Source of the DNA: Nocardia elegans NBRC 108235
GTDB taxonomy: Bacteria; Actinomycetota; Actinomycetes; Mycobacteriales; Mycobacteriaceae
Assembly (NCBI RefSeq): GCF_001612845.1
Contig: NZ_BDBF01000034.1
Coordinates: 28,469 to 92,468 of the forward strand
Direction of reading: 5' to 3'
Length of the DNA stretch: 64,000 nucleotides
Numbering within the stretch: position 1 is the stretch's first letter; each line of letters starts with the position of its first letter. The notes beneath the pieces are model-generated. The model was not told the origin of the DNA. It worked only from the letters and a program-made list of their open reading frames with translations, and searched no databases. Shown one piece after another: positions 44,312 through 52,040 of this stretch. The position numbers were made by a program, and so were the translations under genes.

Positions 44312-45856
44312 CTACTTGCCGCGGCCGGTGTAGTTCGGTGCCTCGACCGTCATGGTGATGTCGTGCGGGTGGCTCTCCTTGAGACCCGCCGCGGTGATCT
44401 GCACGAACTGCGCCTGCTGCAGGTCGGCGATCGACTGGGAACCGGTGTAGCCCATGGCCGCCCGCAGACCGCCCACCAACTGGTGGATGACCTGGTTCAC
44501 CGGACCGCGGAAGGGCACCCGCCCTTCGATGCCCTCGGGCACCAGCTTGTCCTCGGCCAGCACGTCGTCCTGGAAGTAGCGGTCCTTGGAGTAGGACTTG
44601 CCCTGCCCGCGTCCCTGCATGGCGCCCAGCGAACCCATGCCGCGGTAGCTCTTGAACTGCTTGCCGCCCACCAGGATCAGTTCGCCCGGGGATTCGGCGG
44701 TACCGGCGAGCAGCGAGCCGAGCATGACCGTCGACGCACCGGCGGCGATGGCCTTGGCCACGTCACCGGAGAACTGGATACCGCCGTCGGCGATCACCGG
44801 CACGTCGGCCGCGCGGCACGCGGCCACGGCCTCGAGAATCGCGGTGATCTGCGGGGCGCCGACGCCGGCGACCACGCGAGTGGTGCAGATCGAGCCGGGA
44901 CCGACACCCACCTTGACCGCGTCGGCGCCGGCCTCGACCAGCGCCGCCGCGCCCTCGCGGGTGGCGATATTGCCGCCGACGACCTGGATCCGGTCGCCGA
45001 CCTCGTTCTTGACCTTGGCGACCATCTGCAGCACCTGGGCCTGATGGCCGTGCGCGGTATCGACGATCAGCACGTCGACCCCGGCATCGGCCAGGCTCAT
45101 CGCGCGCGACCAGGAGTCCTCGCCGACACCCACCGCGGCGCCGACCAGCAGCCGGCCGTCGCGATCCTTGGTCGCGTTCGGGTACTGGTCGGTCTTGACG
45201 AAGTCCTTGACGGTGATCAGCCCACGCAGGCGGCCGTTGCCGTCGACGATCGGCAGCTTCTCGATCTTGTGCCGGCGCAGCAGACCCAGCGCGGCCTCGG
45301 CCGTGACGCCCTCCTGGGCGGTGATCAGCGGCGCCTTGGTCATCACGTCGGCGACCCGGCGGTTCTGGTCGACCTCGAAACGCATGTCCCGGTTGGTGAT
45401 GATGCCGACCAGCGCACCGGTCTCGTCCACCACGGGTAGACCCGAGATCCGGAACCGCGCGCACATCGCGTCGACCTCGGCGAGGGTGTCGGTCGGGCGG
45501 CAGGTGACCGGATCGGTGACCATTCCGGCCTCGGACCGCTTCACCGTCTCCACCTGCGCGGCCTGATCGGCGGCCGACAGATTGCGGTGCAATACGCCCA
45601 TACCTCCGGCGCGGGCCATGGCGATCGCCATCCGCGCCTCGGTGACGGTATCCATCGCCGAACTCACCAGCGGGGTGCGCAGCGTGATCTCGCGGGTCAA
45701 CCGGCTGGAGGTCTCGACCGAGCTGGGGATCAGATCGGAAGCGGCCGGCAGCAACAGCACGTCGTCGAACGTGAGGCCGAGCATGGCGATCTTGTTCGGA
45801 TCGTCACCACCCGTATGCGGGCGGACGGCTCGTTCGCCCATCACGGGACTACTCAT
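44312..45856 (-). CDS. guaB: Inosine-5'-monophosphate dehydrogenase
   Basis: Oxidises IMP to XMP, the rate-limiting step to GMP. The 514-residue product has the TIM barrel interrupted by two CBS domains (about residues 120-235: MVTDPVTCRPTDTLAEV and PLITAQEGVTAEAALGLLRR). The catalytic Cys lies in GPGSICTTRVV near residue 340 and the flap motif in SYRGMGSLGAMQGR near 425. It matches M. tuberculosis guaB2 (Rv3411c), the essential isozyme. The ATG at 45856 has GAGGAGGGG upstream. It is divergent from the DUF5319 gene. Confidence 0.96.
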   Translation of the reverse strand: MSSPVMGERAVRPHTGGDDPNKIAMLGLTFDDVLLLPAASDLIPSSVETSSRLTREITLRTPLVSSAMDTVTEARMAIAMARAGGMGVLHRNLSAADQAAQVETVKRSEAGMVTDPVTCRPTDTLAEVDAMCARFRISGLPVVDETGALVGIITNRDMRFEVDQNRRVADVMTKAPLITAQEGVTAEAALGLLRRHKIEKLPIVDGNGRLRGLITVKDFVKTDQYPNATKDRDGRLLVGAAVGVGEDSWSRAMSLADAGVDVLIVDTAHGHQAQVLQMVAKVKNEVGDRIQVVGGNIATREGAAALVEAGADAVKVGVGPGSICTTRVVAGVGAPQITAILEAVAACRAADVPVIADGGIQFSGDVAKAIAAGASTVMLGSLLAGTAESPGELILVGGKQFKSYRGMGSLGAMQGRGQGKSYSKDRYFQDDVLAEDKLVPEGIEGRVPFRGPVNQVIHQLVGGLRAAMGYTGSQSIADLQQAQFVQITAAGLKESHPHDITMTVEAPNYTGRGK

Positions 45857-46122
45857 CTGATCGACCCCTCCTGGACCTCGAAAGCACCGATACGGCACTC
45901 CGGCCCGGCATTCCGGGACCTCGGTACCGATCGAGAACAGCTGATGGATGGTGGAGCCGAAGCGTGCGACCCGGCGCCTGTGTATCCATGGTATCGGCCG
46001 CCTGTGGGGGCGACCTCGTCGCCTCCGACACAGTGGTGGACGAGGGTGACAGCGGCGGAACAAGCGCGTCAAAATGCCTTCAGCGCTGGCGCGGAGGGGG
46101 TGGTTCTGCGTACCGTGGGATT

Positions 46123-46536
46123 GTGCGTGACCATCTACCACCTGGCCTGCCGCCGGACCCCTTCGCCGGAGATCCCTCCGACCCGTCGGCCGCGCTCGAT
46201 GCCATTGAGCCTGGGGAGCCGCTGGACCCCCATGAGCGCCTAGCGGTCGAAGAGGATCTCGCCGATCTCGCGGTGTACGAGGCGCTGTTGTCCCACCGGG
46301 GCATCCGCGGTCTCGTGGTGAGCTGTGAGGATTGCCGGCAGGACCACTACCACGATTGGGACATGCTGCGCGCCAACCTGCTGCAACTGCTGGTCGACGG
46401 CACGGTCCGCCCGCACGAGCCCGCATACGATCCGACGCCGGAGGCCTACGTGACGTGGGACTACTGCCGCGGATATGCGGATGCCTCGATGAACGAAGCC
46501 CTGCACGGCGACGGATTCGACGGTTTCGACGCCTGA
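46123..46536 (+). CDS. DUF5319 family protein (Rv3412-like)
   Basis: The 137-residue protein has a cysteine pair in SCEDCRQDHYHDWDMLRANLL and the acidic C-terminal end EALHGDGFDGFDA. It matches in length and position the conserved Rv3412 gene between guaB2 and the sigD genes. The function is unknown. The GTG at 46123 starts VRDHLPPGLPPDPF. It converges with rsdA. Confidence 0.85.
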   Translation: MRDHLPPGLPPDPFAGDPSDPSAALDAIEPGEPLDPHERLAVEEDLADLAVYEALLSHRGIRGLVVSCEDCRQDHYHDWDMLRANLLQLLVDGTVRPHEPAYDPTPEAYVTWDYCRGYADASMNEALHGDGFDGFDA

Positions 46537-46692
46537 CCCCTTCGCCGCGTAGCGCTCGGCTCGGTACAGCCGCGCGCGCTTTCGGCGTGTGAATTTCCAC
46601 ACTTCTGCCGCGCCGTACCGCGCGCACTTCCCCTGAAAACACGAATCCGACCGCCAGGATCGGCGATCGGTTCTCGTATCGGATATGTGGTT

Positions 46693-47892
46693 CTAGTTGA
46701 TGCCGGTGTGCAATCCCCCACCGGCCGGTGGCACGACCACCGTCGGCACCGAGGGCACCGACGGATGGACCGGGGCCACCGTCTGCTGCGGCTGCGTCGG
46801 CGGGACCACCGCCCCTCCGCCGATGGTGGTCGGCGGATTGGCGGTGGGCTGGTTCGTCGGCGGCTGTTCGTGTGTGGGTGGCTGCTCGTTGGTCGGCGGC
46901 TGCTGCTGAGTCGGCGGCTGGTTCGTCGGCGGCTCGGCAGTCGTCGGCGGTTGCTGCTGCTGTTGCGTCGGCGGCTTGGAACCACTCCCCGGCTCGGTGC
47001 CCGGCGTTCCCGGTCCGGAACCGCTCGCACCGGTTTCGGGCGCGGTCTGGCTGCGCATGATCTCCGGGCCCGGGGTGCTCGGCTTGGAGCCGGTGCTCTC
47101 GTGCTGCCCTGGATTGGCAGACTGTCCCGGCGTCGTCGGCGCGACCACTGTCGGGGTGGTCGGCGTCGTATTCGCCTTCGGCTCCAGCGACTCCAGCGCG
47201 GCGGCCACCTCGGGTGCGGTGGTCTTCAGCTGATCCAGCATGTGCTGCCAGCGCACCTGCAGATCCTGCTTGCGCGAGTTGTCGTCGACCTGAGTCGTGT
47301 TGGTGGATGCGCTCTCCAACAGTGCCTTGGCCTGTTCGGGGTGTCCCTGGTCGATCAGCGCCTGCGCCTTGGTCATATCGTCGTCGGCGCGCTGGGCGAT
47401 CGTGGTCTGCGCCTGCTGGCTGAACACGACCTCCTTCACCCGCCACAACGGATCACCCGGCTGCGCGCCGTAGGAGAAGGCCGTCGTCCCGCCGGCGATC
47501 ACCGCGATCGCGGCCGCGGCGCCCATCAGCGGACGTACCAATCGCAATCTGCCGCGGCGATGGGCGTTGACCCTCGCCTCCCGCGCTCCGATCTCCTGGT
47601 TGACGGCCGCTACCACGGCGTCCAGATCGGGACCGGCCGGCATCGGAGTGTCGACGATATCGGCTCGCCAATTCGCGAGCAGGCTCGCGAGTTGATACTC
47701 CTCGGCACTGTCGGTCGCTACGGGACCGTCGCCTGCGATGGCGTCGATCAGCGCATCGTCGCGTCGGACCGCTGTGATATCCACCGGCCCGGCGTCACCG
47801 GACTCCCCGGATGCCTCGGCATAGGGACCGCTGTTCGGCGATCCAAGCCGCGCCTTCCAGTCGCCCCGACCGCGCTCGCCATCCCTAGCCAT
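46693..47892 (-). CDS. rsdA: Anti-sigma-D factor RsdA
   Basis: Membrane protein that holds SigD inactive at the cytoplasmic face. The N-terminal 85 residues contain the sigma-binding motif ITAVRRDDALIDAIAG and ASLLANWRADI, followed by one membrane helix near residues 120-140 (LMGAAAAIAVIAGGTTAFSYG). The outer part is about 110 residues of charged helix and then a long Pro/Thr/Gln/Asn-rich region with repeats of PPTNEQ/PPTHEQ/PPTNQP near 335-375. The ATG at 47892 overlaps the sigD stop by 8 bases. It stays intact although sigD is broken in this sequence. Confidence 0.9.
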   Translation of the reverse strand: MARDGERGRGDWKARLGSPNSGPYAEASGESGDAGPVDITAVRRDDALIDAIAGDGPVATDSAEEYQLASLLANWRADIVDTPMPAGPDLDAVVAAVNQEIGAREARVNAHRRGRLRLVRPLMGAAAAIAVIAGGTTAFSYGAQPGDPLWRVKEVVFSQQAQTTIAQRADDDMTKAQALIDQGHPEQAKALLESASTNTTQVDDNSRKQDLQVRWQHMLDQLKTTAPEVAAALESLEPKANTTPTTPTVVAPTTPGQSANPGQHESTGSKPSTPGPEIMRSQTAPETGASGSGPGTPGTEPGSGSKPPTQQQQQPPTTAEPPTNQPPTQQQPPTNEQPPTHEQPPTNQPTANPPTTIGGGAVVPPTQPQQTVAPVHPSVPSVPTVVVPPAGGGLHTGIN

Positions 47893-48464
47893 ACATTTCA
47901 CCTGCCCTCGCCACTTGTGACTTGAGTTTCGCGAGCGCCCGATGCTGAGCCACTCGTATAGCCCCCGCCGTACTGCCCACGGCGACAGCAGTTTCTTCTG
48001 CTGACAAACCCATGACCAAACGCAGGATCAGGATCTCTCGATGCTTCTCCGGTAGCGTGGCCAGCAGACTGTTCATCTGCCGGCTCGTTTCGGATTCGAG
48101 AGCGCGCTGCTCCGGCCCCTGGTCGGTGGATATGACATCTGGTACTTCGGCCATCGCGTCCGCCTTGTTACGGGCGGCGTTGCGATGTGCGTCGGCGACC
48201 TTGTGCGAGGCGATTCCGTACACGAAAGCCATGAACGGCCGCCCCCTGGTCCTGGTAACGCGGCAGGGCGGTCATCACAGCCAAGCAGACCTCCTGCGCC
48301 ACGTCGTCCGCGGAGAGCTGCCCACGCTCCGCGGAACCGATCCGCGCACGGCAATAGCGAACTACCAGCGGGCGGATGATTTCCAGTACCTGGGCTAAAG
48401 CCGAACGGTCGCCCTGAGCTGCAGCAGCTACGGCGGCGTCCAACTCCTCGCCCGAGTGCGTCAT
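47885..48464 (-). pseudogene. sigD: RNA polymerase sigma factor SigD, frameshifted in this sequence
   Basis: The N-terminal part (MTHSGEELDAAVAAAAQGD..., region 2 with ADDVAQEVCLAVMTALPRYQDQG) and the C-terminal part (PFMAFVYGIASHKVADAHR..., region 4 with EILILRLVMGLSAEETAVAVGS) lie in two frames. Joining them needs the loss of one base in the five-C run at 48242-48246 (coding strand GGGGG), which restores the mycobacterial-like YQDQGRPFMAFVYGI. As written, translation would end in the wrong frame (AAVHGFRVRNR...) after region 2. The whole gene is otherwise intact, with rsdA overlapping its stop. This is either a sequencing error or a recent loss of function. Confidence 0.85.
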
Positions 48465-48584
48465 CGTCAGAGATATTCCTGGCGTTACAAGTGGCACGGC
48501 CGGATTTCGACCGGTGCTTCCACCGGTCGGTGGAACGAAACCAACAATAGCGGCTCAGCTATGTGAGTCGGACAACATGGGGGA

Positions 48585-49478
48585 TCACTGCTTCCCGATT
48601 TCCGTCCCGATCCGCAGCCGACCGCCCCGACCAGCCAGAATGCGCGCGTACACACCGGCTTCGGCCGCCGCGCGGCGGGCCTCGGCCGGCTCGCACACCC
48701 CCGACCGCAACATCGCGGCGGCCCACCGCAGCGGCAGCAAACCGTGTGCGGCGCAGAGGGAATCGACCAGCTCGGCACCGGCGCGACTGCGATCGATGTC
48801 ACCCTCGCCCGCCGCCGCGGCGGCCAGCAGTAGCCGCGACTTCACCTGATGCCGAACCGATCCCATCCGCTCGGCCGCGGCCATCGCCACCTCGGCGTGC
48901 GTCGACGCGGGCTCGGAGACCAGTCCCATACCGGGTGCGGCAAGGGCGGTTTCGGCGCTGACCCAGTGCCAGCGCACCAGCGTTCGCAGGTCCGCGGGCG
49001 CGCGATCCAGTTCGCCGCGACAGCGCCGCAGCAACCGCGCGGACACCTGTGGCTGCCCGGTACCGAGCGCGTCCGCGGCCAATCCGGTCAGCGCGTCGCA
49101 GACCGCCGCAGCGCGCATCGGATCGGCCGCACCCGCCACCGGCAGGTTCGCGACCAGCGCCGCTGCCCGTCCGTCCAGGATCGCGGCGCGCGCGTGCCAG
49201 CCGAGTTGACGAAGCAGCGAAGCCTCGGTGGAGGCCACGAGCGAGCGGAGTACCGGATCCCTGGTCAGCCGGGCGGCCCGGAGCAATTCGGTGCGCGCGG
49301 CCGCATACCACCCCCGACCACCGAGGACGATTGCCCGCAACCGGGTTCCGGCGGGATCGGCGGCGACGGGCAGATCCGCGAGCGCGATGCCGGGGCGGCC
49401 GCCGAACGCCGCGTCGGCCAGTACGGGGGCGGGCCCGGAGTCCAGCAACCCGTCGACTCGCGGGGACAAATCCAACAC
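48585..49478 (-). CDS. Conserved hypothetical protein, Rv3415c-like
   Basis: The 297-residue protein is almost wholly helical and Ala/Arg-rich with helical pairs of TPR type (GWYAAARTELLRAARLTRDPVLRSLVAS, LGWHARAAILDGRAAAL), consistent with a TPR-like superhelix. No enzymatic motif is seen. Its position between sigD and whiB3 equals that of the conserved Rv3415c. Function is unknown. The start at 49478 reads MLDLSPRVDGLLDSG. Confidence 0.75.
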   Translation of the reverse strand: MLDLSPRVDGLLDSGPAPVLADAAFGGRPGIALADLPVAADPAGTRLRAIVLGGRGWYAAARTELLRAARLTRDPVLRSLVASTEASLLRQLGWHARAAILDGRAAALVANLPVAGAADPMRAAAVCDALTGLAADALGTGQPQVSARLLRRCRGELDRAPADLRTLVRWHWVSAETALAAPGMGLVSEPASTHAEVAMAAAERMGSVRHQVKSRLLLAAAAAGEGDIDRSRAGAELVDSLCAAHGLLPLRWAAAMLRSGVCEPAEARRAAAEAGVYARILAGRGGRLRIGTEIGKQ

Positions 49479-50124
49479 CAGCGCACCTTATCCGGAGACG
49501 GCCGGCGCTCCGCACCGCGTACGGGCTATTTCTCAGCGAAAATCGGCGGCGCCGTGTTTCCATCAGGTAAATCTGCAGCGAGCTAACCGCCGGCGCACCG
49601 AAGCGAAATTCGCACGCTTTTCGGATTATTAACCTGCCCGCCCCGACGCGGCCATCCGGACTTCTTCCGCGCGCACGAGGCCAGTGTGCCACATCACATA
49701 TCACACTCCCCAGCGTTGGCAAGTACGACAGATCTTTTCTTCCGCTAAACACCCTGTGAACTGGGAAAATGCGGGAATCTACGGACGCGTCGCAATACTC
49801 GCGAAACAAGTCAACCGGTCAGTATCGCTTTCCCGGTCCGGAAAGTAAACAGTGTGCAGGTTAAATCTGAGATCTGCCGAAATTGCGATCACTGTCGACG
49901 TATCTATTGACGTGATTTCACTGCGCGACCTAACGTACTTCATCGCCGTCGTCGGCGCCGCGCGAAATTGCGGCGACCGCGTACTGCGATCGCCGGAGAT
50001 CGGCGATACGGTCCGAGCCCGATCTCGGCGAGGTCACTGTCGCCCCCGCCCAGGGTCCGGACAGACCGCTGCTGACAAGCACCGCTCGACAACGCCGACG
50101 AGCTCGCACCATGAGGAGTTCACC
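49479..50124. other. Long divergent upstream region of the WhiB gene
   Basis: This 646-base gap is less GC-rich than its surroundings, particularly at about 49700-49960, and probably carries the whiB3 promoter with a long leader. The frame upstream of whiB3 that is open from 49852 has no codon bias and no ribosome site, so I do not call it. No clear palindrome was found. Confidence 0.55.
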
Positions 50125-50418
50125 ATGCCCATGCCCACCCACCTCCCCGGTCCCAACGCCGACATCTGGGATTGGCAGATGCGCGGCTCGTGCCGCGGTG
50201 TGGACTCCTCCGTCTTCTTCCATCCCGACGGCGAGCGCGGCCGCGCGCGCACCCAACGGGAGTTGCGCGCCAAGGAGATCTGCCGGACCTGCCCGGTGCT
50301 CATGCAGTGCCGCAGCCACGCCCTGAAGGTCAGTGAGCCGTACGGCATCTGGGGTGGCATGTCGGAGACCGAACGCGAGCTCCACGCCCGGCGCAACCGC
50401 CGCCGGATGGCCGTCTGA
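50125..50418 (+). CDS. whiB3: WhiB-family iron-sulfur transcription factor, WhiB3-like
   Basis: The 97-residue protein has the four Fe-S cysteines in the usual spacing: one in GSCRGVD near residue 23, then CRTC and LMQC near 53-62. The GIWGG turn lies near 76 and the basic C terminus ARRNRRRM follows, which together define the WhiB family. Position next to an Rv3415c-like gene points to WhiB3, the redox-responsive regulator of lipid and central metabolism in mycobacteria. The ATG at 50125 has AGGAG at 50114-50118; ATG at 50131 is an alternative. Confidence 0.9.
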   Translation: MPMPTHLPGPNADIWDWQMRGSCRGVDSSVFFHPDGERGRARTQRELRAKEICRTCPVLMQCRSHALKVSEPYGIWGGMSETERELHARRNRRRMAV

Positions 50419-50761
50419 CCGGCGCTCGCGAAATTCGGTCGCACCCGACCGATCCGAACCAGCTGGGGCGCCGAATACCTAGCAAACACCCGGCCACTGA
50501 ACGTGGCCGGCGACACTGGTACAGGCGCAGGTTCTCGGCCACCGCCGATTCGCCTGCCGCATGTTGACCAACAGCCGCACCCAAGCCCCAGCGTTTCGTG
50601 AAAGTCATCGGCGTGTCACGGCGTGTCTCCGCACACTCCTCGGCGTGTCGTCTTACGGGCGAAATCCGCTGGGCCACAAGTGCGTTGCCCGACGCACCCC
50701 ACCTGGAAGGAGGTCATAGCGGCGCGCTACGGTAGTGGCCGATGACACAGAATGGAGCGTT
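50419..50761. other. Gap between the WhiB gene and the sigma factor gene
   Basis: This 343-base stretch holds the promoter of the sigma factor gene and perhaps the WhiB terminator. An AGGAGG at 50705-50710 lies too far from the start to serve it. No gene is supported. Confidence 0.5.
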
Positions 50762-51415
50762 GTGACAACGCGGCCGCCGGCCGCAGAGGACGACTCGTTC
50801 CAAGGATCCATCGGGGACGGTCGGGTGGCCACACCGAGTGTGGACTCTGCGATCACGGCACGCGCAAGCGAAAGTATCGAGCTGGCGGCACTTCTGGTGC
50901 GCTGCGGCCGGTCCGATCAGCAAGCATTCGCCGAGCTGTACGACCGCACGTGCGCCCGGGTATTCGGACTGGTGCTGCGTGTCCTCCACGATTCCGGTTA
51001 CGCGGAGGAGACGACCCAGGAGGTCTACCTCCAGATCTGGCGCACCGCAGCCAATTTCGACCCGGCCAAGGGTTCGGCGGTGACCTGGCTGATGACGCTC
51101 GCGCATCGGCGCGCCGTCGACCGCGTCCGCGCCGAACAGGCGCACGCCCAGCGTGAGGTCACCTACGGCACCGCGACCCTCGGCCACGAATTCGACGAGG
51201 TCACCGAGGAAGTCGGCCGCCGACTCGAACAGCAGGCCGTACGCGACAGCCTCGCCACCCTCACCGAAACCCAGCGCGAGGCGATCTCGCTGGCGTATTT
51301 CGGCGGCCGGACGTATGCCGAGGTGGCTACCTACCTCGGAGTAGGGTTACCGACCGTCAAGTCCCGTATTCGGGACGGATTGACACGACTGAAAAAGAGT
51401 TTGGGAGTGACGTGA
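50762..51415 (+). CDS. sigK: ECF sigma factor, SigK-like
   Basis: The 217-residue protein has sigma region 2 (DQQAFAELYDRTCARVFGLVLRVL, then QEVYLQIWRTAANFD) and region 4 (LATLTETQREAISLAYFGGRTYAEVA...VKSRIRDGLTRLKKSL). The partner gene encodes an RskA-type anti-sigma factor, so the group is that of SigK. The GTG at 50762 is preferred because GGAG lies 5 bases upstream; a GTG at 50735 would add nine residues. The downstream anti-sigma gene begins one base after the stop. Confidence 0.85.
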   Translation: MTTRPPAAEDDSFQGSIGDGRVATPSVDSAITARASESIELAALLVRCGRSDQQAFAELYDRTCARVFGLVLRVLHDSGYAEETTQEVYLQIWRTAANFDPAKGSAVTWLMTLAHRRAVDRVRAEQAHAQREVTYGTATLGHEFDEVTEEVGRRLEQQAVRDSLATLTETQREAISLAYFGGRTYAEVATYLGVGLPTVKSRIRDGLTRLKKSLGVT

Positions 51416-51416
51416 G

Positions 51417-51725
51417 ATGAACGAGAGCCAGATCGATCTCGCGCATGCGGTCGCGCTCGGATCGATCGGCGACGAGGACCAGCGCGCGGTGCAGGAGCTG
51501 TTCGACTCCGGCGACCCCGTACTGCGCGCGGACTTCGACACGGAAGTGCAACTGACCAGAGAAGCTCTTACCCTGTTCGCCTCGGCGTCGGCCGTCCAGC
51601 CACCCGCCACCCTCCGTACCCGGCTCCTGGCCGCGATCGCCGACGATCACGCCCCCGCCGCACGACACATCCGTCCCCCCGCTCACCGCAACGGTGCGGA
51701 AGCCGGTCCCACCTCTCTCAACTGA
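51417..51725 (+). CDS. rskA: Truncated anti-sigma-K factor, RskA N-terminal domain only
   Basis: The 102-residue product has the cytoplasmic sigma-binding RskA domain (IDLAHAVALGSIGDEDQRAVQ, DFDTEVQLTREALTLFASASAVQPPATLRTRLLAAI) and then ends after a short Pro/His/Arg tail. Full RskA is about 230 residues and continues with a membrane helix and extracytoplasmic domain. None of these is encoded here. The ATG is one base after the sigma factor stop. The protein would be soluble and could not be released by regulated intramembrane proteolysis. Beyond its stop lies a repeat-rich region at 51803-52011. Confidence 0.8.
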   Translation: MNESQIDLAHAVALGSIGDEDQRAVQELFDSGDPVLRADFDTEVQLTREALTLFASASAVQPPATLRTRLLAAIADDHAPAARHIRPPAHRNGAEAGPTSLN

Positions 51726-51802
51726 GCTCCGGCCTCCACCGAGCCTCGAGGTAGGCGCAACGCTCCAGCGAGTATCCACTCGCAGCCCCCTCACGAAAAC
51801 GC

Positions 51803-51841
51803 CAACGGCCCGTTCACGTTTCGAACGTGAACGGGCCGTTG
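51803..51841. terminator. 18-bp perfect hairpin after rskA
   Basis: The arms CAACGGCCCGTTCACGTT and AACGTGAACGGGCCGTTG are perfectly complementary around TCG. It is the first strong terminator-like structure after the truncated rskA. Confidence 0.8.
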
Positions 51842-51919
51842 CGGTCACAAAGGCTCCCGTCACCGAGACCAGGGCCCGACCCAACCCCGCCGGGTTGCGG
51901 CCCGACCCAACCCCAACGG

Positions 51920-52011
51920 GTTGCGGCCCGGCTCGTCGATCGGTGCCCGTTGCGTACGCGACGAAGGAGTGAGCAACGGGTGCCGATCGACGAGCCCTAG
52001 GGGGCCGCAAC
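51920..52011. repeat. Large composite inverted repeat
   Basis: An outer 10-base pair, GTTGCGGCCC (51920-51929) with GGGCCGCAAC (52002-52011), encloses a 24-base arm pair (51930-51953 with 51973-51996) starting GGCTCGTCGATCGG. The two mismatches in the arms are both G-T wobbles in RNA. The loop is 19 bases. It lies at the 3' end of the groEL1 gene. Confidence 0.85.
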
Positions 52012-52040
52012 CCCGCCGGAGCGGAGCGGAGGCCGATAAC

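Larger units (their letters stand above)
51726..52040. other. Repeat-rich convergent region between rskA and groEL1
   Basis: This 315-base region has no gene. It contains the 18-bp hairpin at 51803-51841, two direct copies of a 26-base unit ending in GGGTTGCGGCC at about 51875-51926, and the large hairpin at 51920-52011. Confidence 0.8.

Noticed and set aside
46600..46690. Terminator between the DUF5319 gene and rsdA
   Set aside because: The arms around 46645-46675 are imperfect (ACGAATCCGACCG against CGATCGGTTCTCGT) and the structure is weak.
46854..46975. Repeat array of CRISPR or satellite type
   Set aside because: The repetition is the PPTNQ-type coding repeat of the RsdA outer tail, not spaced direct repeats.
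45860..47446. A long minus-strand frame extending guaB2 upstream to 47446
   Set aside because: The upstream part is antisense or shadow of the DUF5319 gene and rsdA; IMPDH starts at 45856 with a strong ribosome site.
49852..50124. An in-frame N-terminal extension of the WhiB3-like protein
   Set aside because: WhiB proteins start close to the first Cys, the extension shows no coding pattern, and AGGAG at 50114-50118 marks the ATG at 50125.
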